Origin: Asaia bogorensis NBRC 16594
GTDB taxonomy: Bacteria > Pseudomonadota > Alphaproteobacteria > Acetobacterales > Acetobacteraceae
DNA length: 64,000 bases
NCBI RefSeq assembly: GCF_001547995.1
Contig: NZ_AP014690.1
Span: forward strand, 1,857,001 to 1,921,000
Direction of reading: 5' to 3'
Shown here: positions 1-8,059 of the stretch, piece after piece
Numbering within the stretch: position 1 is the stretch's first letter
How the letters are laid out: each line of letters starts with the position of its first letter
Made by a program: the position numbers and the translations under genes
Notes under the pieces: generated by a model
Databases searched by the model: none
What the model saw: the letters and a program-made list of their open reading frames with translations, nothing else
Told to the model about the DNA's origin: nothing

Positions 1-42
1 GCAGAGGCCGACCTGAGCGATGTGAAGGAAACCACGCGCTGA
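1..42 (+). CDS. 3' end of an unidentified gene (partial)
   Basis: The frame open from base 1 encodes about 13 residues ending in KETTR and stops with TGA ten bases before the rsmI start. It has the same direction and tight spacing as rsmI, so it is probably the tail of the upstream gene of one transcription unit. The fragment is too short to identify, and it could also be chance. Confidence 0.4.
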   Translation, partial: AEADLSDVKETTR

Positions 43-52
43 CGGGGACCGA

Positions 53-997
53 ATGTCCGACCTACCATCTTATACCCACACTCCTGATAATGACTCGCCC
101 CCTGAGGGCTCGTCGCATCCTTATGACAATTCTGGCAATTCTGCGACTCTTCCCCCCGGCAGCCTCACTCTGGTTGCCACACCGATCGGCAATCTGGGCG
201 ATATCAGCACCCGGGCGATCGAAACCTTGAAAGCCGCCGATGTGATCCTGTGCGAAGACACGAGGGTGACAACCAAACTGCTCAAGGCCTATAACGTTTC
301 CACTCCGACACAAATTCTTCACGATCATAATGAGCAGGATCGTCTGCCAGCTCTGCTCAACCGCATGGCTCAGGGCGGGCGACTGGCCCTTGTTTCCGAT
401 GCCGGAACCCCGCTTGTTTCGGACCCCGGTTATCGTCTGACACGTGCTGCCATCGGGGCAGGGTTGTCTGTCGGGGCTATACCCGGGGCCAATGCGGCGA
501 CGCTCGCCCTCACGCTCTCGGGTCTGCCGCCCCATCCTTATCTGTTCAGCGGGTTTGCCAGCCCGCGTTCGTCGGCCCGCCGCAGCCAGTTCGCGGTATT
601 GCGCGCCGCCGAGCAGGCGGGTTTCACCGCAACGCTCATCTGGTACGAAGCGCCCCACCGCTTGCTGGACATGCTGGATGACCTGATCGCTGTTTTCGGC
701 CCCGAGCGTGAAGCCGCCGTGGCGCGTGAGCTGACCAAGAAATTCGAGGAGATTCGTCGCGGATCGCTCACAGAGATCCGTGAGCACTTCATCGGCACAG
801 CGCCGCGTGGAGAGATAACCGTGCTGGTCGGCCCTCCCGGCGATGAGGCAGTTGATACCGAGCAGGATCTGGACGCCCGTCTTGTCGAGGCTCTCAAGAC
901 TCATTCCGTGAAAGACGCGGCGGCTCTGGTCGCCGGGGCGGTCAATCTGCCCAAGCGCGTTGTCTATGCCCGCGCGCTGGAGATTGGCAAAAGCTGA
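53..997 (+). CDS. rsmI: 16S rRNA (cytidine(1402)-2'-O)-methyltransferase RsmI
   Basis: This is the SAM-dependent enzyme that 2'-O-methylates C1402 in the decoding centre of 16S rRNA. The 314-residue product has the tetrapyrrole-methylase fold signatures: LVATPIGNLGDIS near residue 41, CEDTR near 67, LVSDAGTPLVSDPG near 112 and a PGANA loop near 143. An unstructured extension of about 35 Pro/Ser-rich residues precedes the core and is longer than in most family members. The ATG has a GGGGA Shine-Dalgarno-like stretch four bases upstream. In many alphaproteobacteria yraN follows rsmI; here the next gene is convergent lolA and no yraN is seen. Confidence 0.96.
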   Translation: MSDLPSYTHTPDNDSPPEGSSHPYDNSGNSATLPPGSLTLVATPIGNLGDISTRAIETLKAADVILCEDTRVTTKLLKAYNVSTPTQILHDHNEQDRLPALLNRMAQGGRLALVSDAGTPLVSDPGYRLTRAAIGAGLSVGAIPGANAATLALTLSGLPPHPYLFSGFASPRSSARRSQFAVLRAAEQAGFTATLIWYEAPHRLLDMLDDLIAVFGPEREAAVARELTKKFEEIRRGSLTEIREHFIGTAPRGEITVLVGPPGDEAVDTEQDLDARLVEALKTHSVKDAAALVAGAVNLPKRVVYARALEIGKS

Positions 998-1080
998 TCG
1001 GTAGACCAAACGCGAGGGGGCCGTAGGTCGCGGCCACCTTGCGTCGGCGCGGACATCATACCGGCTCAAGGTTGCCCATC

Positions 1081-1112
1081 GAAGCGCGGAGGACGATCTA
1101 GCCCCGCGCTTC
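1081..1112. terminator. hairpin between convergent rsmI and lolA
   Basis: A perfect 9-bp inverted repeat (GAAGCGCGG at 1081-1089 with CCGCGCTTC at 1104-1112) encloses a 14-nt loop between two convergent stop codons. No U-tract follows on either strand, so it is only a candidate bidirectional or Rho-assisted terminator. Confidence 0.45.
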
Positions 1113-1124
1113 AGGGTGATCAGG

Positions 1125-1787
1125 TCAGTCCTGTTCCTTCGGCAGTGCGAAAAGTGTCGCCGGGTTGCCGGGATTAGAAACGACGTTGAACAGGTCGATC
1201 TGTGTCTCGCGTCCTTGCGCATCCTTGACTACCCATGATTTCAGCGTCAGGGGGGAGTCATTGAAGATAAGTGTCAGGCTACCCTCTGACGGCGTCGCCG
1301 TGCGGACCAGGGTGACCTGCACCAGCCCATGATCGTGCTGGAAGGCGGTCACCGTCACATCGCCAGACAATCGCAGATCGGGCCGTAGTAACAGACCAAG
1401 CGGTGTCCGATCGAGCGGGAGCGTCGTGACCTGCCCGAGCTCTCGATCCTGATAGACAACCTTGCCATCATTGGCGATGAGCAGCAGCGGGCTCGGTTTA
1501 TCGTAATCGAAACGCATCTTCCCAGGCCGGTCCAGCCAGGCCTGTCCCGCGGAGCGACTGCCATCGGGCGCGATCTGCTGGAACCGCGCGTTGATCGCAT
1601 GGATGGCGTTCAGCGCATCCTGCACCCGGGCAATCCAGCCAGCATCGGTGGGCTTGAGAACCGCCGCCTGAGGGGTTGCAGCAGTGCCTTGGGCCAAAAC
1701 CGGGCCGGGGGTAATGGACGAGATGCCACCCAGGAGGCCGGTCAGAATCACGGTTCGGATAAAGGGTCGTGACTTGTTCGCGCTCAT
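1125..1787 (-). CDS. lolA: outer-membrane lipoprotein carrier protein LolA-type
   Basis: The 220-residue product starts with a signal peptide (basic N-terminus, hydrophobic stretch, GPVLAQG cleavage region near residue 33), so it is exported to the periplasm. The middle carries the LolA-family pattern ARFQQIAPDGS...GQAWLDRPGKMRFDYDKPSPLLL. LolA carries lipoproteins from the LolCDE complex across the periplasm to the outer membrane. The open frame extends further upstream, but only the ATG at 1787 gives a signal peptide, and it sits two bases after the upstream gshA stop. The two genes are therefore probably cotranscribed. LolA paralogues exist, so equivalence to the main carrier is inferred. 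Confidence 0.88.
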   Translation of the reverse strand: MSANKSRPFIRTVILTGLLGGISSITPGPVLAQGTAATPQAAVLKPTDAGWIARVQDALNAIHAINARFQQIAPDGSRSAGQAWLDRPGKMRFDYDKPSPLLLIANDGKVVYQDRELGQVTTLPLDRTPLGLLLRPDLRLSGDVTVTAFQHDHGLVQVTLVRTATPSEGSLTLIFNDSPLTLKSWVVKDAQGRETQIDLFNVVSNPGNPATLFALPKEQD

Positions 1788-1788
1788 T

Positions 1789-3171
1789 TCAGATCGCTGC
1801 TTCTTCAAAAACGTGACGGACATCGCCCTGCCAGGCTCCATTGAAACGCTCCACCCAATGCTCGGCCTGCGTTGGCCCGCCATCAGCGATGGTATGGAGC
1901 GGGGCAAGACAGACTTCTTCACCCAGACCACGCGCACGCAGCCCCTGCTCAGCCAACGCAATGACGCGCTTGGCGAGCCCGCGTAGTCCGCCGGGGAAAT
2001 CCGCGCCCATCGCCTTGTGCGGCACTTCGGCACGCAAGGCACGATAGACCGACCAATCCTGTTCACGAACCAGTGCCTCGGCAGCGACCAGGGTGGCCGG
2101 ATCATAGAGTAGCCCGACCCAGAGCGCCGACTGCGCCAGCATCATTGCCGGACTTCCTGCATCGGCACCGCGCATTTCAAGGAACTGCTTGAGGCGCACA
2201 TCAGGGAAAACCGTTGTCAGGTGATCCTCGAAATCACCCATCGTCGGGTTGAACCCGGCAAGCGCTGGCTGCGCCTTACCCTCCAGCCAGGCGCGGAACG
2301 ACGCCCCTGCAACATCGCGTATCTCGCCATCGCGCATAATGAAATACATCGGGACATCAAGAACCCAGTCCACATACTGCTCGAAGCCGAAATGGTCATC
2401 GAAACAACAGGCTGGCATCCCCGAACGCGCGTTGTCTGTGTCGGTCCAGACATGCGCACGGTTCGACAACAAACCGTTCAGCTTTCCCTCATAGAAGGGA
2501 GAATTCGCAAAGAGCGCTGTTGCGAGCGGCTGCAGCGCAAGGGAAACGCGCATCTTCCGGGCCATGTCCTCCTCGGAGCCGAAATCGAGATTGACCTGAA
2601 CCGTGCAGGTGCGAGTCATCATATCCAGCCCGAGTGTACCGACTTTCGGCATGTAGCGTCGCATGATTGCGTAGCGACTCTTGGGCATGATCGGCATGGC
2701 GTCACGGGTCCAGAGCGGCTGAAAACCCAGGGGCGCGAAGCCCAGACCAAGCGCCTTGGCCGGTTCTCTGATCGCGTCGAAATGCGCCTGCATCTCGTCG
2801 CGTGTCTCGTGCAGCGTCGCGACGGGACGTCCTGACAGTTCGAACTGCCCTGCAGGCTCAAGCGAGAGAGATTCGCCCTTATGATCGCCCTGCCCCTTGA
2901 GCCCTATGAGCTTGTCATGATCGGTAATGGCCTGCCAGTCACGCCCGTCAGCCATGACTGCCTCAAGGAGCGATTCGATACCCTTCGGCGTGTAGGCAGG
3001 TGCCGAATAGGCTTCGCGGCCCGAATGATCGCCCGGCAGAACAAAGCCGAATTTCTCGTGCTCGGTACCGATGCGCCATGACTCCTGTGGCTTGGCCCCA
3101 TCCGCCAGAAGTGCAACGAGCTGCGCCTTGCTCTCGATGGGCGCGTCATTCAGGTCACCGGGATTGGACAT
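1789..3171 (-). CDS. gshA: glutamate-cysteine ligase (plant/alphaproteobacterial type)
   Basis: This enzyme makes gamma-glutamylcysteine, the first step of glutathione synthesis. The 460-residue length and the motif RIGTEHEKFGF near residue 33 match the plant/alphaproteobacterial class, which is unrelated in sequence to the E. coli enzyme. Other family stretches are FELSGRP, MQAHFDAI, RTCTVQVNLDF and ALFANSPFYEG. The frame is open further upstream to 3276, but those codons overlap rsmE on the same strand; MSNPGD at 3171 is a natural N-terminus. It is cotranscribed with lolA downstream and probably with rsmE upstream. Confidence 0.95.
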   Translation of the reverse strand: MSNPGDLNDAPIESKAQLVALLADGAKPQESWRIGTEHEKFGFVLPGDHSGREAYSAPAYTPKGIESLLEAVMADGRDWQAITDHDKLIGLKGQGDHKGESLSLEPAGQFELSGRPVATLHETRDEMQAHFDAIREPAKALGLGFAPLGFQPLWTRDAMPIMPKSRYAIMRRYMPKVGTLGLDMMTRTCTVQVNLDFGSEEDMARKMRVSLALQPLATALFANSPFYEGKLNGLLSNRAHVWTDTDNARSGMPACCFDDHFGFEQYVDWVLDVPMYFIMRDGEIRDVAGASFRAWLEGKAQPALAGFNPTMGDFEDHLTTVFPDVRLKQFLEMRGADAGSPAMMLAQSALWVGLLYDPATLVAAEALVREQDWSVYRALRAEVPHKAMGADFPGGLRGLAKRVIALAEQGLRARGLGEEVCLAPLHTIADGGPTQAEHWVERFNGAWQGDVRHVFEEAAI

Positions 3172-3229
3172 GGGCGGTACTGGAGCCTCAAAGGGAGATT
3201 TCTGGAAAAAGAAACTGTCGAGTTTCGTC

Positions 3230-3952
3230 CTATATGGACCGTGATGCGCGAAACGCCAACTGGGCAAGCCCGGCAATCACTGCCGTATCCGCCCTAAGGA
3301 TCAGATTTCCCAGCGAAACCGGCCTGATCGCGCTATGCGTATTCAGCAGGCGGCGCTCGCTCTCCGAGAATCCACCCTCCGGCCCGATCAGCAGGCCGTA
3401 ATGGGACGGCACCGGCTCAACGCCCGGACTTTGCTGTCGTTCCAGTGCTGCGTAGAGCGGGTAGGACTGGGGCCATTCATCAAGCAGCTGCGCCAGTGGC
3501 CGCAGCGGTTCGATGGCTGGAATATCAAGCCGTTCGCACTGTTCCGCAGCCTCTATCGCAATGGCGCGGAATCTCTCGGCGTTGATGCGGTGCGTATTGG
3601 TGCGTTCCGTGATTACAGGGGCGAAACGTTTGACACCCATCTCGGTCCCCATGCGCAGCACAAGATCGGTGGCGTCGCGCTTGAGCGGGGCAAACACCAG
3701 AACCGGCCCCGGCACCTCCACCGCAGGACGGCTGAGCGTGGTCAGGACAGCCTGCCCCCGGTCCTTGCGCTGGATCTCGAGGCGCGCTGTCCATTCGCCC
3801 GCCCCTTCACCGAATACGCAAAGGGCGTCTCCTTCGTTCAGGCGCAGCACGGCGATGAGATAACGCATCTGACCCGGATCGAGCGCTATGGCTGTGCCCG
3901 CCCCCATGCCGGGAAGGAGCTGATCCAGATAGAGCCGGGGGGCGTCCTGCAT
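3230..3952 (-). CDS. rsmE: 16S rRNA (uracil(1498)-N3)-methyltransferase RsmE
   Basis: RsmE methylates N3 of U1498 in 16S rRNA. The 240-residue product has the N-terminal PUA-like region (RLYLDQLLP... VLRLNEGDALCVFGEGAGEW) and the C-terminal SPOUT knot, with LLIGPEGGFSESE near residue 185 and VSLGNLILRADTAV near 210. The ATG at 3952 has a GAGG motif five bases upstream; the frame is open to 4009 but with no better start. It lies 58 bases upstream of gshA on the same strand and is divergent from ubiA, an arrangement often seen in alphaproteobacteria. Confidence 0.94.
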   Translation of the reverse strand: MQDAPRLYLDQLLPGMGAGTAIALDPGQMRYLIAVLRLNEGDALCVFGEGAGEWTARLEIQRKDRGQAVLTTLSRPAVEVPGPVLVFAPLKRDATDLVLRMGTEMGVKRFAPVITERTNTHRINAERFRAIAIEAAEQCERLDIPAIEPLRPLAQLLDEWPQSYPLYAALERQQSPGVEPVPSHYGLLIGPEGGFSESERRLLNTHSAIRPVSLGNLILRADTAVIAGLAQLAFRASRSI

Positions 3953-4027
3953 GTCTGCCTCGTGATGCGTGATTGACGTTCCCTGTTCATAGACGCAATG
4001 AACCCTCATGACGACATGGAGACCTCA

Positions 4028-4948
4028 ATGACGCGCGAGACCGTGCCCCATACCGACATTCGCGCTCATGGCTGGATCGCCCGTATGCCGCGCGCATGGC
4101 GGCCCTATCTGCTGCTGGCCCGCCTCGACCGCCCTGTCGGCACGTGGCTCCTCCTCTTGCCCGGCATCTGGGGAATCGCGCTCGCCGAGGGCGCGACATT
4201 TTCCCGTCGCGCCGTGCTGATCGCCCTTTTCGCCATTGGCTCCCTCGCCATGCGGTCAGCGGGTTGTGTCGTCAATGACATCTGGGACCGCAAGATCGAC
4301 GCCCAGGTTGCCCGTACCGCAGGCCGCCCTCTTGCCAGCGGCGCCGTCTCGGTGCTTCAGGCCCTCTGGCTGCTGGCAGCCCTGCTCGTCATTGGCGCGC
4401 TGGTGCTATTCCAGCTTCCAGCAATCTGCTGGGCGCTCGCGCCGCTTGCCCTGCTTCTGGTCGGTCTTTACCCGGCAGCCAAACGCGTAACGTGGTGGCC
4501 GCAGCTCGTCATGGGGTTCACCTTCGGGTTCGGCGCCCCCATGGGGTACGCCGCCGCCGCAGGGCGGGTCGATTGGGTCTGTGCCCTTCTCTATGCCGGC
4601 ACGATCCTGTGGCAGCTTGGCTTTGACACCATCTATGGCTTTCAGGACATGGATGACGATGCCCGTATCGGGGTGCGTTCAACCTCGCGTCTCTGGGCAA
4701 CGCAGGCGCGGCCTTTCATCGCTGCCTGCTACACAGGGGCGGCCCTCCTCCTGTCGGCAGCCATCGCACTGGCTGGGCTGCACTGGAGTGTCTGGCCTCT
4801 CGCGCTCCTGTCCAGCCTCATGCTGGTCAGCCAGATCGTTCGTCTGGATATCCGCAACCCGGCGCTGTGCCTGATGCTGTTTCGTCAGAATGTCCCGTTT
4901 GGCATGGTTCTGGCCGCGGCACTGATCTGCGGGCGGGTGTTGTCGTGA
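4028..4948 (+). CDS. ubiA: 4-hydroxybenzoate polyprenyltransferase UbiA
   Basis: This integral inner-membrane enzyme attaches the polyprenyl tail to 4-hydroxybenzoate in ubiquinone synthesis. Both Asp-rich substrate sites are visible: NDIWDRKIDAQVARTAGRPLASG and, later, GFDTIYGFQDMDDDARIGVRST. About eight or nine hydrophobic segments are apparent. Three in-frame ATGs exist (3998, 4016, 4028); the last has GGAG six bases upstream and gives 306 residues, so it is preferred. The stop overlaps the GTG start of the next gene by four bases. Confidence 0.95.
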   Translation: MTRETVPHTDIRAHGWIARMPRAWRPYLLLARLDRPVGTWLLLLPGIWGIALAEGATFSRRAVLIALFAIGSLAMRSAGCVVNDIWDRKIDAQVARTAGRPLASGAVSVLQALWLLAALLVIGALVLFQLPAICWALAPLALLLVGLYPAAKRVTWWPQLVMGFTFGFGAPMGYAAAAGRVDWVCALLYAGTILWQLGFDTIYGFQDMDDDARIGVRSTSRLWATQARPFIAACYTGAALLLSAAIALAGLHWSVWPLALLSSLMLVSQIVRLDIRNPALCLMLFRQNVPFGMVLAAALICGRVLS

Positions 4949-5595
4949 GAGATGCCGAAAACTTCATTGCCAGTCAGACGGTTATCGAAACCGCGCCCCT
5001 CGTCCCGGAGCTCAGGCTACATCTGGCCACTGAAATCACGCCGATCTGGCAGGCGACAGAAGCCCACCTGGCCGAGATGAACATAGAGCCGCCTTTCTGG
5101 GCCTTTGCGTGGCCGGGCAGCCAGCTTCTCGCCCGTTTCATCCTCGACAACCCGGCTCTGGTGCAGGGTCGCATCGTGCTCGATTTTGCCTGTGGGGGTG
5201 GTCTGGCAGGCATCGCGGCAGCACGGTCCGGCGCCGCAGGGGTGCTTGCCAATGATATCGACCCTCTTGCCCTTCAGGCCGCGCAGATCAATGCTGCGCT
5301 GAATGGCGTTGGCCTCACCCGGCTGGAAGGCTCCATCATCGGCACATTGCCCAAGGCAGATCTGCTTCTTTGCGGAGATGTCTGCTACAACCAGCAGATG
5401 GCCGACCAGATCATCCCGTGGTTGCGTCACTGTGCGACCCGTATGGAGGTCTGGATGGCTGACCCAGGCCGCCCCTATGCGCCAAAAGACGGTATCGAGA
5501 CGCTGAGCGTGATGGAGCTGCCCACAACGATGGAGCTGGAAAGCAGAACAGCGCGTGAAACACGCCTGTGCCGAATTCTGCCTCTACCGGCCTGA
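4945..5595 (+). CDS. class I SAM-dependent methyltransferase, EtfB-lysine / L11-methyltransferase-like
   Basis: The 216-residue product starts at a GTG that overlaps the ubiA stop (GTGA), implying translational coupling. It carries PPFWAFAWPGSQLLARFILDNP and the SAM-binding motif VLDFACGGGLAGIAAARSGA, followed by the acidic NDIDPLAL strand. These features are typical of the family that includes the electron-transfer-flavoprotein beta-subunit lysine methyltransferase and is often annotated as L11 methyltransferase-like. The protein substrate cannot be read from the sequence. The frame is open upstream inside ubiA, but the GTG gives the natural N-terminus. Confidence 0.85.
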   Translation: MRDAENFIASQTVIETAPLVPELRLHLATEITPIWQATEAHLAEMNIEPPFWAFAWPGSQLLARFILDNPALVQGRIVLDFACGGGLAGIAAARSGAAGVLANDIDPLALQAAQINAALNGVGLTRLEGSIIGTLPKADLLLCGDVCYNQQMADQIIPWLRHCATRMEVWMADPGRPYAPKDGIETLSVMELPTTMELESRTARETRLCRILPLPA

Positions 5596-5610
5596 CTGGC
5601 TTCAGCCCGG

Positions 5611-7008
5611 TCAGGCCTTCGCCTTGATCGAACGCGCCAGGCTCATTGCAGCGCCAACCCAGGCAATCAGCATGGCGCAGAGCAGGCACAGCGTCGAGGC
5701 ATGGGTGCTGAAGCGAAACACGCTTGCAACCAGTAGCGCGCCGAGCGTCTGTCCGCCCAGCCTTGCGACCGACACGAGTCCGCTTGCGCTTCCCTCACGC
5801 CCACGGGGAGCCGCCAGCATCATGACGCGGTTATTGGGGGGCTGGAACATGCCGAACCCGGATCCCGCCAGCCAGGTGCGCCAGATGATATCCAGATTCG
5901 AGGCATCTGGCGGCAGAAGCCAGAGCAACGCAAACCCGCATCCGGTTACGGCAAGGCCAAGGCTGGAGAGCAGGACCGCAGGGACCCGATCGGTCCAGCG
6001 GCCTATGAGGAACGACATGGTGGCCACGCCCACCGCCCAGGGCGTGATCAGAAACCCGGTGACTGTCGCCGGGCGCTGGAACACGGTCTCAAGCGTGAAG
6101 GGCATGGCAATGATGAAGAAATTCGACGCGACAAACCCCGTCATGCCGACAATGAACGCAATAAGGAACGACGGCACACCCAGCAGATCGACCGGCACCA
6201 CAGGCTCGTCCTTGCCGCGCTGATAGCGCAGAAGCGCTGCCCAGCAGAGAACACCTGCCCCGGACAGAAGCAATGCGCCCCAGAGCCCGCCATGCACCGC
6301 GTCATCGACACCAATCACGGTGAAGGTAAAGGCACAGATGGTCAGCACCACGGCAGGCAGATCGACCGCCTTCTCCGAGCGTGGCGTGACTGGCAGCGCA
6401 AAGCTGGCCAGCGCCAGCGCCGCCAGCCCGAGGGGCACATTGATCCAGAAAATCCACGGCCAGTTGGCAACCGACATGACCAGAGAACCAACGGTAGGAC
6501 CGAGCGCCACGCCTGTACCGATGATGAGGCCGTTCAGGGCCAGCCCTTTGCCAAGCGCTGCCTTTGGGTAGATGAACCGTATGAGCGCAATGGCAACGCT
6601 CATGATACTCGCCCCGCCAACACCCTGCAGGGCCCGCGCAAGAGCAAGCTCAAGCAGGCTGTGAGACAGGGCACAGAAGATGGAGGCGACAAGAAAGATC
6701 GCGATGCCCAGCCGGCACATGCGCGCAAAGCCTATACGCGCGCCGATCGATGCCAGGGGGAGCAGCATCGACAGCGAAGCAAGCTGATAGGCATTGATAA
6801 CCCAGATGGACTGGGATGAGGCGATATGCAGGTCATGCGCGATGCTAGGCAGCGCGACATTCGCCACAGCGTAATCAAGCACCGAAAGCAGCACAGCCAG
6901 CGCAACCGCCAGCATCGCCCTCGCACGCTCGACACCATACAGCCCGTCAGGCTGCCCGGTGCCATCGCTGTCGTGATGCGAAATTCCGCCCTGTCGCGCC
7001 GCTTTCAT
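5611..7008 (-). CDS. DHA2-family MFS multidrug exporter
   Basis: The 465-residue protein has the 14-helix DHA2 layout of the EmrB/QacA class. The first helix starts near residue 31 with LAVALAVLLSVLDYAVANVALPSIAHDL, and the motif-C type stretch GPTVGSLVMSVANWPWIFWINVPLG lies near residues 170-195. Such proteins export drugs or dyes with proton antiport in the inner membrane. The stop lies 15 bases from the convergent methyltransferase stop. The upstream dienelactone-hydrolase-like gene ends only three bases before this start, so the two are probably one operon; the substrate is unknown. Confidence 0.88.
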   Translation of the reverse strand: MKAARQGGISHHDSDGTGQPDGLYGVERARAMLAVALAVLLSVLDYAVANVALPSIAHDLHIASSQSIWVINAYQLASLSMLLPLASIGARIGFARMCRLGIAIFLVASIFCALSHSLLELALARALQGVGGASIMSVAIALIRFIYPKAALGKGLALNGLIIGTGVALGPTVGSLVMSVANWPWIFWINVPLGLAALALASFALPVTPRSEKAVDLPAVVLTICAFTFTVIGVDDAVHGGLWGALLLSGAGVLCWAALLRYQRGKDEPVVPVDLLGVPSFLIAFIVGMTGFVASNFFIIAMPFTLETVFQRPATVTGFLITPWAVGVATMSFLIGRWTDRVPAVLLSSLGLAVTGCGFALLWLLPPDASNLDIIWRTWLAGSGFGMFQPPNNRVMMLAAPRGREGSASGLVSVARLGGQTLGALLVASVFRFSTHASTLCLLCAMLIAWVGAAMSLARSIKAKA

Positions 7009-7011
7009 GAC

Positions 7012-7761
7012 TCAGGGCTGAGCCATGAACACGCGCTGATAGAGCCCGTTGGTCCAGCTCATGCCCTGAAGGAACAGCGCTGCATCGAAACGGGGTGCGC
7101 CATCGCGCAGGAAGGCATGCTGGCCATCGACCTCATGCCACTCCAGCGCCGTACCGGCCTGCTCGAGCGCATCGCGAATCTGGCGACGTCCCTCATAGGG
7201 CACATGCGGATCATGACGGCCCCATACCATCATGATCTCGCCCCGTATCTCGGCAGCGCGGGCCAGCGTACCATCATGGCGCTCGCCACCCAGCGTGCCG
7301 GTATGCAGATCGGTGGCATAGAAACAGGCTGTCGCTTCAATGTCCGGCAGCAGCGCTGCACGGAAGGCAAGGTGACCGCCGAGACAGACGCCAAACGCAC
7401 CAAAGCGTCCGCTGCACGCCTTATGCCCGCGCAGCCAGGCAACGAGCGCCACATTGTCAGTGTCAAACTGTCCGATGGGCTTGGTGTATTTCAGGTCGTT
7501 CCCGCGATCTGTGCCCGGCTTGTCATAGGCCAGCACACAGCCGGGGGCCTCGTATTCGTGATAGACCTCCGGGACCGCTACCAGATAGCCCTGCCCTGCA
7601 ATCATCGCGGCGAGACGCTCGATAGGCGCGGTCACCTGATAGATTTCCGAGAACAGCAGAATGGCGGGGAAACGTCCCGCTCGTGCCGGACGGAAGAGAT
7701 GGACGCGCATCTCGCCCGTGGGTGTCTGGATATCGGCTGTTTCGTCGCTTCGGATCAGCAC
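7012..7761 (-). CDS. dienelactone hydrolase family protein
   Basis: This is a 249-residue cytosolic alpha/beta hydrolase. The DLH catalytic triad can be placed: Cys126 in FGVCLGGHLAF, Asp184 in WGRHDPHVP and His215 in DGQHAFLRD. Family members hydrolyse dienelactone or other small esters and lactones. The substrate here is not indicated, since no chlorocatechol pathway lies nearby. It sits three bases upstream of the MFS exporter, so hydrolysis and export of a related compound is a possible but unproven link. Confidence 0.86.
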   Translation of the reverse strand: MLIRSDETADIQTPTGEMRVHLFRPARAGRFPAILLFSEIYQVTAPIERLAAMIAGQGYLVAVPEVYHEYEAPGCVLAYDKPGTDRGNDLKYTKPIGQFDTDNVALVAWLRGHKACSGRFGAFGVCLGGHLAFRAALLPDIEATACFYATDLHTGTLGGERHDGTLARAAEIRGEIMMVWGRHDPHVPYEGRRQIRDALEQAGTALEWHEVDGQHAFLRDGAPRFDAALFLQGMSWTNGLYQRVFMAQP

Positions 7762-8059
7762 GGTGTTCCCCTCTCAGGATCTTATGGAGTCGTAGGCGCC
7801 ACTGGCGAGTCTGTTTCGTGCATAGAACCTCATGCCCGCCAAGACCATGCCCGCAGCGTCAAAGCCTGACAGGTGGTGCGACTCGTGTGCTGATCACGCA
7901 GATCAGCGACCTGCCACGAGAAAACTTTGGATCGATCCAGAATCAGCGCCGTGCCGGAACAGGCGGGATCAGGCTTGTAAGATTTCTGCCCAATATGTGA
8001 ACACGCAGCAACCTGATGACACGTTGACAGGAACCCCGTTAGCCCCGCGTGATCACGTC
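7762..8059. other. intergenic region upstream of the gluconate permease
   Basis: These 298 bases separate the divergent hydrolase and permease genes and should hold both promoters. No convincing -35/-10 pair, operator or small gene was found. The frame of the permease is open through part of it, but without a signal or conserved start. Confidence 0.5.

Noticed and set aside
998-1124. Possible remnant of yraN, which often follows rsmI
   Set aside because: All three frames of this stretch were read and no convincing YraN similarity or long frame was found.
62-1222. Long minus-strand open frame opposite rsmI
   Set aside because: It is antisense to a clear RsmI and has an Arg/Cys-rich composition with no motif; it is a shadow of the high-GC coding strand.
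5555-6223. Plus-strand frame of 222 codons overlapping the MFS exporter gene
   Set aside because: It is antisense to a well-supported 14-helix transporter and has no family features.
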